From Cytophagales bacterium (GTDB lineage Bacteria > Bacteroidota > Bacteroidia > Cytophagales > Cyclobacteriaceae): a stretch of DNA of 5,949 nt. This document shows, one piece after another, positions 1 to 4,168 of the stretch (the first letter of the stretch is position 1; each line of letters begins with the position of its first letter). Below the pieces are notes generated by a model. It searched no databases. It saw only the letters and a list, made by a program, of their open reading frames with translations, and was not told where the DNA came from. The DNA lies in the NCBI GenBank assembly GCA_003541895.1, contig DPLR01000028.1:1-5949 (forward strand), given 5' to 3'. Made by a program: the position numbers and the translations under genes.

Positions 1-1
1 A

Positions 2-712
2 TTGTTGATGGACGACAAGTCTGGATCTGTTCAGCGTCAAGCTGGAATGATGGGCGAATATATGGCAGTTTTGACTGAAGTTCTTTGTTATGCAAAGTTG
101 GCCTCAGTATCAAGCATGCAATATATTAACTACACAATTCCTACTTCAGAGACAAAACCTAGCTATGAATCTTCATGGCCTTGGTCAACATCATTGACTG
201 GTGGTGGGCGAAATCGTCCGGACACTTATGGTATTTTAAGTAATACCAATATTCAGTCAGAGATGATTGGTCTTGCTAGTCAGCTGAACATGCAAGGAAT
301 TCGAATGAATGTTATGCCTTCACACATTATCTGCTCATATAAATATGTGTATGATATCAGTGTGTTGCTAAACTCAGCATTCTATCCTGCTGGTGCTCAA
401 TCTGCCGGCGTAACTGGCGGAGCTTTTGCAATCAATCCTATCAAGGGAATTTTGCAACCAGTTGTAAGTCGATTTTTGTTCGACAGCACTGGAGTAAGCA
501 ACGCTCAAAGTTACTCATGGTATGTTTGCGAAGCTGCAAAAGGTTTCTTGCATCAGTTGCGAGAGGCAGTAGCGGTAGAGCAAGAAGCTACCAACGCGGG
601 CGATTCTTTCAACCGCGATGTATACAGATATAAGGCTTATACTCGTCAGAACGCGGATTTCATTGATCCACGATTCTTCTGGCAAGGAAATAATGGTTCC
701 GTTACATCGTAA
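2..712 (+). CDS. Major capsid protein, C-terminal part (5' end outside window)
   Basis: This is the shell-forming head protein of the phage; 236 residues are visible. The frame is open to the left edge, and the TTG and ATG codons at 2-10 are probably internal, so the true start lies upstream. Counting from the first visible codon, an NPIKG motif is at about residues 145-149, a WY pair at 173-174, a helix with VEQEA near 191, and a closing block with R-x-N-A-D-F-I-DPRFF (DPRF at 222-225) just before the C-terminus. This pattern, with NP-x-KG then a tryptophan-containing strand and a terminal DPRF-type block, is what I know from HK97-fold capsid proteins, including Mu gpT-like ones. The downstream connector and tail genes agree with it. 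The family call rests on pattern recognition without an alignment. A different HK97-fold subfamily is possible, but a non-capsid role is unlikely. Confidence 0.82.
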   Translation: MLMDDKSGSVQRQAGMMGEYMAVLTEVLCYAKLASVSSMQYINYTIPTSETKPSYESSWPWSTSLTGGGRNRPDTYGILSNTNIQSEMIGLASQLNMQGIRMNVMPSHIICSYKYVYDISVLLNSAFYPAGAQSAGVTGGAFAINPIKGILQPVVSRFLFDSTGVSNAQSYSWYVCEAAKGFLHQLREAVAVEQEATNAGDSFNRDVYRYKAYTRQNADFIDPRFFWQGNNGSVTS

Positions 713-731
713 TCGTTAAGCACTACCCGAT

Positions 732-770
732 GGCTCGCTGGTCTGTTCTTGGGCCAGCGGGTCTGTTTTT
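732..770 (+). terminator. Rho-independent terminator after the capsid gene
   Basis: The arm at 732-741 (GGCTCGCTGG) pairs with 754-763 (CCAGCGGGTC) to form a ten-base-pair stem with two G-T wobbles, closing a 12-base loop. The stem is followed at once by TGTTTTT (764-770). A GC-rich stem with a T-tract is the classic intrinsic terminator layout. It sits 19 bases after the capsid stop codon. ACCCG at 725-729 can also pair with CGGGT at 758-762, giving a competing, weaker fold. Confidence 0.85.
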
Positions 771-778
771 AAGGAGAG
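771..778 (+). promoter_or_regulatory. Shine-Dalgarno site for the gene at 782
   Basis: AAGGAGAG lies three bases before the ATG at 782 (the AAGGAG core at 771-776 is five bases before it) and fixes that start. It begins on the base after the terminator T-tract, so there is no room for a promoter between terminator and gene. Transcripts reaching this gene must read through the terminator or start inside the capsid gene. Confidence 0.8.
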
Positions 779-781
779 AGA

Positions 782-1189
782 ATGCAAACAAGTATTCCAA
801 AGAGCCAAGTTGTGACAAGACGAAAAGCCTCTAAACATGTTGAAGAGTCTGAGGTTGAAAAAACTCCTGATAACGACGCTGTCACACAAAAAATTTTAGC
901 CAGACAAGCAAACAAGACTTTAGCCGAACAAGTGGCTAATCATCATTTTTATTATCGTAATTTCTATTGGCCAGGCGGAAAGCAAGTGTTTCCAAGCCAA
1001 TATCGTATGCACCATGTGGATAAATACTTTCCCTATGCGGAGGGCGGGCCATTATTTGTGGATGAAGTTGAAGCAAATGATCCAAGAAGCTTTGAAGAGA
1101 AGAAGGTTGCGATGAAAAAGCTTGGCCATAGATATTTAGTTATTACTAAAGATATGACTTTATTGCACGCTTATGAGGCATTGGCATGA
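782..1189 (+). CDS. Unrecognised 135-residue protein of the head-neck region
   Basis: I do not recognise this protein. The first 50 or so residues are charged, rich in Lys, Glu and Thr, and look disordered. Residues about 54-80 are aromatic-rich, with a HHFYYRNFYWPGG block followed by a FPSQYR stretch. A DKYFPYAEGGPLFVDEVEA stretch (about 80-98) follows, then a Lys/Glu-rich helix and a hydrophobic end (YLVITKDM, then LLHAYEAL). No signal peptide or membrane segment is seen. The start is set by a strong SD site, and the stop overlaps the next start as ATGA. Its place between capsid and connector genes suggests a virion or assembly role such as decoration or head completion. That is inference from position only. 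Confidence 0.8.
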   Translation: MQTSIPKSQVVTRRKASKHVEESEVEKTPDNDAVTQKILARQANKTLAEQVANHHFYYRNFYWPGGKQVFPSQYRMHHVDKYFPYAEGGPLFVDEVEANDPRSFEEKKVAMKKLGHRYLVITKDMTLLHAYEALA

Positions 1190-1851
1190 GTTGGGATACG
1201 GCTTTAGCAGACTTAAGAACCGTTTTGGATGAGGGAAGCCAAGACAAGCTTGCTTATCGAAAACGCTGCTTAGGCGATGTTAATGGCGTAAACACTAGTT
1301 TTAAGACCTTTGATAACCGTCGCGAAACGGATTTTACAACAGTATCAGCTCCTCTTGGCGTTTGGGTTAATGGCACATTATTGGCAGCTAGCGGAGTGAC
1401 TACAGACTATCCAACCTCTGGTGATTTCGTATTAGCTGCTGCTCCTGCAAATGGAGAATATGTAGAGGCTAGTTATTATTATAGATGGTTTTTAGATACT
1501 GAGCTTGAACAATTTTTAGTTTCTGGATCTGAGTGGCTAGCCCTTGGTTCAGACTATACTCAAGTTTCTGAAGGCCTTCGTCCAGGTGCCTTAAAATATG
1601 CAGCCAGTGAGGCATATCAAAAGCTAGCCGTTCGTTTATCTAGACGATTGTCTGAGGGCTTTATGCTTAACGACGCGCCTGCGGTTGATACTGTTGGCAA
1701 GATGGTAACCGAATATGGACAAATAGCTTTAAAGTATCGTGAAGACGCCGAGAAAGTTAGGGACGATTTTTACTCAAGATCCGGCCAACAAAAACAACCT
1801 CTGTTCGGCTTTGTCCTTGGTCGAATTAAAGACAATGTGCCTAAACAATGA
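1186..1851 (+). CDS. Putative head-tail connector (adaptor) protein with embedded beta-rich domain
   Basis: The 221-residue protein probably sits at the head-tail joint below the portal. It has three parts: a short N-terminal helix (residues 1-27); a beta-rich domain at about 33-99; and a helical C-terminal part (103-200) containing ALKYAASEAYQKLAVRLS and a charged helix near 175-195. The middle domain carries G-V-N-T-x-F, then GVWVNGTLL and AAAPANGEYVEASYYY. This resembles the small phage beta-sandwich pattern of NG-x-x-L, a P-x-x-G turn and a final Y-rich strand. The helical part and the gene position fit adaptor proteins of the gp6/gp15 type. The start ATG overlaps the previous stop, and GAGG at 1175-1178 serves as SD site. 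It could also be a neck protein of unknown family; the existence of the gene is secure. Confidence 0.6.
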   Translation: MSWDTALADLRTVLDEGSQDKLAYRKRCLGDVNGVNTSFKTFDNRRETDFTTVSAPLGVWVNGTLLAASGVTTDYPTSGDFVLAAAPANGEYVEASYYYRWFLDTELEQFLVSGSEWLALGSDYTQVSEGLRPGALKYAASEAYQKLAVRLSRRLSEGFMLNDAPAVDTVGKMVTEYGQIALKYREDAEKVRDDFYSRSGQQKQPLFGFVLGRIKDNVPKQ

Positions 1852-2315
1852 GCAGACTAAAAAAGATCGAAGACAAGATAACTGAGAAGCTCAACGAGAT
1901 GTTGAAGGCGACTGAATATTTTGAGCAGTATGTTGTTAAGCGATTTCAGCCTATGTTTCAGGTAGTTCAACAAAAAAGATGGCAGACTGAGAATGCGTCT
2001 GAGGGATCACAATGGGAGCCATTAAATCAATGGTATGCTCTTTGGAAAAAAGAAGCTTATTTTGATCAATTCGGCCATGGCGAGAAGATGATGATTGCTA
2101 CTGGAAAATTGTATAAAGCCCTTACTTTGGATGATGACAGTAGAGATTGGAGTCGAATTATAAATAAGACAACGGTCGTTTATAATTTCGATATCGAATA
2201 TGCCAAGAGTGCTGGCGAGATTAGGCCAATTTTAGAATTTTCAAAAAGAACAATTGAGCGATTTAAATCGGATTTTAAAGAACACTTAAGGAAAGTATGG
2301 CGTCTCAAAACTTAG
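1848..2315 (+). CDS. Phage virion morphogenesis protein, Mu G-like / tail completion
   Basis: The 155-residue protein likely acts at the head-tail joint or tail completion step. An N-terminal amphipathic helix (residues 1-32) is followed by W56-E-P-L59, a WYALWKK stretch, then I83-A-T-G-K-L88, a strand-rich section (about 106-117), and I-R-P-I-L-E-F-S near 125-132 before a basic C-terminal helix. The order W-x-PL, TG-x-L, then RP-x-L before a final helix is what I associate with the Mu gpG-like virion morphogenesis family and HK97 gp10-type proteins. The ATG overlaps the previous stop (ATGA), and no clear SD site precedes it, so translation is probably coupled to the upstream gene. The family call is by motif memory, not alignment. 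Confidence 0.68.
   Translation: MSRLKKIEDKITEKLNEMLKATEYFEQYVVKRFQPMFQVVQQKRWQTENASEGSQWEPLNQWYALWKKEAYFDQFGHGEKMMIATGKLYKALTLDDDSRDWSRIINKTTVVYNFDIEYAKSAGEIRPILEFSKRTIERFKSDFKEHLRKVWRLKT
2287..2294 (+). promoter_or_regulatory. Shine-Dalgarno site inside the upstream gene
   Basis: TAAGGAAA lies within the last codons of the G-like gene and just before the ATG at 2297. It supports that ATG as the real start and therefore a genuine 19-base overlap of the two coding regions. Confidence 0.65.
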
Positions 2316-2809
2316 TTGAATACACAGTTAATCAACTAATAGATCATATGCAAACAAACTTACCTACGGCTTTGGCAGACGTCAGAACCGATAGGATTGA
2401 TGCATTGGTGACGACAGAGCCTCCACAGAATTCGAGTTATTTTATTTATGAGAAAATTATTGGTTACAAAACACCAGCGATCGTTACTGTGGCTACTGAT
2501 GTGGACTTTCGTCTTGCTCGTGGTCCTAATAGCGTGTCTGCGCTTATCGGTGTTGTGGTTTCTTGTGTCGTAGAAGACAGAATTGCTAACAACTTAACGA
2601 TTAAAACTTATAGATATTCAGATGCTCTTTATTCAGTATTAAATAGAGCGCAGTTTACAGACGATGTGAATTTGCGCAAAAGTATAGTTAAGGTTACTAG
2701 AATGGACTTCTCAAGGACTGTCGAGAATGTTTCACAAGATACTAGTAATCCATTTCGAAAGGAAGTCATGCTCACTCTTGAAGTAGAGCATTATGAAAAC
2801 GAAGTTTAA
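2297..2809 (+). CDS. Putative tail terminator / neck-tail completion protein
   Basis: The 170-residue protein has an N-terminal helix (residues 5-27), a strand-rich middle (about 58-95), a helix with YRYSDALYSVLNRA (about 105-118), and a closing strand pair with V-T-R-M-D-F and KEVMLTLEVEHYE. This alternation of helices and strands, ending in a long strand, matches the general shape of tail terminator proteins (lambda gpU / HK97 gp10-neighbour type) that cap the tube. Those genes are usually found directly before the tube gene, as here. It overlaps the G-like gene by 19 bases. The role is inferred from gene order and secondary structure; a head-tail closure protein is the main alternative. 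Confidence 0.58.
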   Translation: MASQNLVEYTVNQLIDHMQTNLPTALADVRTDRIDALVTTEPPQNSSYFIYEKIIGYKTPAIVTVATDVDFRLARGPNSVSALIGVVVSCVVEDRIANNLTIKTYRYSDALYSVLNRAQFTDDVNLRKSIVKVTRMDFSRTVENVSQDTSNPFRKEVMLTLEVEHYENEV

Positions 2810-2819
2810 TTTTTAATCC

Positions 2820-2831
2820 AAGGAAAGGGAG
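2820..2831 (+). promoter_or_regulatory. Purine-rich double Shine-Dalgarno for the tube gene
   Basis: A run of purines holds two SD-like cores, AAGGA (2820-2824) and GGGAG (2827-2831). The second is six bases from the ATG at 2838. This is the longest SD-like purine run before any gene in the window, which fits a protein needed in many copies. The 28-base gap before the gene shows no hairpin or promoter. Confidence 0.65.
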
Positions 2832-2837
2832 TAAAAA

Positions 2838-3404
2838 ATGGCTGTTTCATACGCAACAGTTGATTCAACAAAGATGGAGCTAACGCCGATGCGAGTAAGC
2901 TTCCAAGGATCTGGCGCAACAGCGTTTACAGATCTTGGCGGAACACTTTCAAATGTCGTTATCGATATTAAATATCCAAAAGCTGATATCAAAGCAGATC
3001 AGATGGGATCAGACACAGTTCTTGACCGACGAGTTAAAGGAACTGTGATTACGGTCACTACTGAGATTGCAGAAGTTCAGGACAAAGATTTGTGGAAAGT
3101 GGTTTTCCCACATTCTACAGAGGCTGGCACTGCTCCTGCTGATACAATCGTATTTAATTCAATGGTTGGCGATAGCGATTTAGCTAATGCCGGAGAGCTT
3201 TTGTTGCATCCTTTGAGCAAAGCAGACTCAGATTTGAATTATGATTTTACAGCATTTTTAGCCTGCGGATCTGCAGAATCGCAAATTACTTATGGTCCAG
3301 ACGGCCAAGCTAAGCTGAAGATTGTATGGAATGTGTTGCCAGATATGAGCACTACTCCAGCCAGATTCTTTATGTATGGCGATCGTTCGTTAGTAAGCCC
3401 ATAA
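2838..3404 (+). CDS. Tail tube protein (major tail protein)
   Basis: The 188-residue protein likely polymerises into the tail tube. It is strand-rich with few long helices. The diagnostic part is a DLGGTLSNV segment (residues 32-40), strands around VIDIKYPKADIKA, then ADQMGSDTVLD (53-63), an R-V-K-G-T turn and a strand ending T-E-I-A-E-V (about 75-80). A Gly-Gly-Thr beta strand followed by A-D-Q-x-G and a V-K-G-T strand with an x-A-E loop is typical of phage tube proteins. The gene lies between the terminator-like gene and the chaperone/tape-measure pair, the standard tube position. No Ig-like C-terminal extension is present. No sheath gene precedes it, so the tail is probably non-contractile. 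SD purines at 2820-2831 set the start. Confidence 0.78.
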   Translation: MAVSYATVDSTKMELTPMRVSFQGSGATAFTDLGGTLSNVVIDIKYPKADIKADQMGSDTVLDRRVKGTVITVTTEIAEVQDKDLWKVVFPHSTEAGTAPADTIVFNSMVGDSDLANAGELLLHPLSKADSDLNYDFTAFLACGSAESQITYGPDGQAKLKIVWNVLPDMSTTPARFFMYGDRSLVSP

Positions 3405-3408
3405 GGAG
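3402..3408 (+). promoter_or_regulatory. Shine-Dalgarno overlapping the tube stop codon
   Basis: TAAGGAG begins with the TAA stop of the tube gene and lies five bases before the ATG at 3414. A ribosome ending the tube gene is thus placed on the next start, which couples the two genes and fixes the chaperone start. Confidence 0.75.
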
Positions 3409-3413
3409 TTGAG

Positions 3414-3809
3414 ATGTTCGAGCGATTTAAGCAAAAGAACGCAAAGCCTACTGAGATGATTGCAGACTTAGACGCGATGCTGGTTGAGCCAGTATCGTTC
3501 CAGCTGCATGGGAAGAAACACATTATAAAGCCTCTGGAAACCCAGCAGGCTTTTGTGTTGTCTAATAAGTTTGTTCAATTTCAAAATAATATGACTGCTA
3601 AGGGACTTAATCCCGAAGAGATCATGGATGGTTTTTATGAATTAATCCATGCGGCAGTCCCTACAATTACTAGGCACGATATTGAACAAGCGCAGAGCTC
3701 TCAGCTAACTGCTTTATTTGGTTTTATCGTTCGTTCCTTTACGGGTGAATTATTCGCTGAAAAAAAAACTCTGAAGGAAACGATGACACAGCAAAACATG
3801 TCACATTGA
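3414..3809 (+). CDS. Tail assembly chaperone, short form (G-type)
   Basis: The 131-residue protein is the normal-frame product of the tail chaperone pair found between tube and tape measure genes (lambda G and GT are the model). It would bind the tape measure and recruit tube subunits during tail assembly, and is not usually part of the finished particle. It starts with a small strand section (FQLHGKKHIIKPL, about 29-41), followed by helices at about 44-60 and 67-81, then V-P-T-I-T-R-H-D-I and a long helix (about 92-110) ending at E116-K117-K118. The two lysines are coded inside the nine-A run where ribosomes can shift to -1; without a shift, translation ends at the TGA at 3807. The function is inferred from position, length and the frameshift, because chaperones share little sequence. 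Confidence 0.78.
   Translation: MFERFKQKNAKPTEMIADLDAMLVEPVSFQLHGKKHIIKPLETQQAFVLSNKFVQFQNNMTAKGLNPEEIMDGFYELIHAAVPTITRHDIEQAQSSQLTALFGFIVRSFTGELFAEKKTLKETMTQQNMSH
3760..3768 (+). other. Programmed -1 ribosomal frameshift site (A9 run)
   Basis: Nine A residues contain the heptamer A-AAA-AAA (3761-3767), read in the normal frame as the last A of GAA, then AAA, AAA. Slipping back one base gives AAA, AAA, then AAC at 3767. The -1 frame has a TGA at 3758-3760 just before the run and no stop from there to 4166. The only way from the first frame into the second is therefore between 3761 and the TGA at 3807. Transcriptional slippage on the A run is an alternative route to the same product. Confidence 0.85.
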
Positions 3810-4168
3810 ATGCGGTTACAATGGTTACCTATGTTTGTAGGATAACCGGATGGACCGCAGATCATGTCCTTCAAATGCCTGCTAGAAGGTTTTTTGCTAT
3901 GTACATAGAGCTTGCAAACCAAGAGCAAAAGACAAAAGCCAGTTTCTTCTATGATCTTTGTGACGTTCAAGCCATCGCTATTTGTGATTCTAACTACTAC
4001 AAAGAGCTAAAAGAATATTTTAGGCTTTCTTCGTTGCCTATTGAAATTCAAGAGAAAATAGAAAAAAGGCGACGACATATTTTTAATTCTGATGATCCTG
4101 AAGATTCTAAAAAAGCTGCACAAGCGTTGAGGGCTATTTTAGGTAAGGGAATGGTTGTAAATGGCTGA
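3767..4168 (+). CDS. Tail assembly chaperone, T-type extension made by -1 frameshift
   Basis: This is the second reading frame of the chaperone pair, joined to residues 1-118 of the upstream protein to give a 251-residue fusion covering 3414-4168. The extension is 133 residues, starting N-S-E-G-N-D-D-T-A-K-H-V-T-L and continuing with helices: M-V-T-Y-V-C-R-I-T-G-W-T near the start, then Q-M-P-A-R-R-F-F, and Y-D-L-C-D-V-Q-A-I-A-I-C. A G-W-x-x-D/E-x-x-L-x-M-P segment is typical of T-type regions. An independent start at TTG 3806 or ATG 3821 is possible, but no SD site precedes either, and the frame is open and coding-like well upstream of them. The stop at 4166-4168 overlaps the tape measure start by eight bases, as is usual for this pair. 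Confidence 0.78.
   Translation, partial: NSEGNDDTAKHVTLNAVTMVTYVCRITGWTADHVLQMPARRFFAMYIELANQEQKTKASFFYDLCDVQAIAICDSNYYKELKEYFRLSSLPIEIQEKIEKRRRHIFNSDDPEDSKKAAQALRAILGKGMVVNG

Noticed and set aside
1055..1150. Nuclease-like (PD-(D/E)XK) reading of the V-D-E-V-E-A ... Y-L-V-I-T stretch in the unrecognised protein
   Set aside because: The acidic residues and spacing only loosely suggest it, the catalytic pattern is incomplete, and the protein is small and sits in a structural operon.
1859..1865. A-AAA-AAG slippery heptamer in phase near the start of the G-like gene
   Set aside because: A -1 shift here reaches a TGA six codons later, giving a 12-residue peptide. No downstream frame benefits, so this is chance in an A-rich sequence.
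2810..2837. Possible terminator or promoter before the tube gene
   Set aside because: The gap is AT-rich and purine-rich, with no inverted repeat and no convincing -35/-10 pair; only the SD site is supported.
3290..3523. 77-codon open frame on the - strand
   Set aside because: It lies across the tube end and chaperone start, both well supported on the + strand. The encoded peptide has no recognisable features and no sensible neighbour.
3701..3970. 89-codon open frame on the - strand
   Set aside because: It is antisense to the frameshift junction of the chaperone pair and is explained as a shadow of the coding frames there.
3806..4168. Second chaperone frame as an independent gene starting at TTG 3806
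   Set aside because: There is no SD site before it. The frame is open from 3761, the A9 slippery run sits exactly there, and this gene pair is known to be joined by frameshift.
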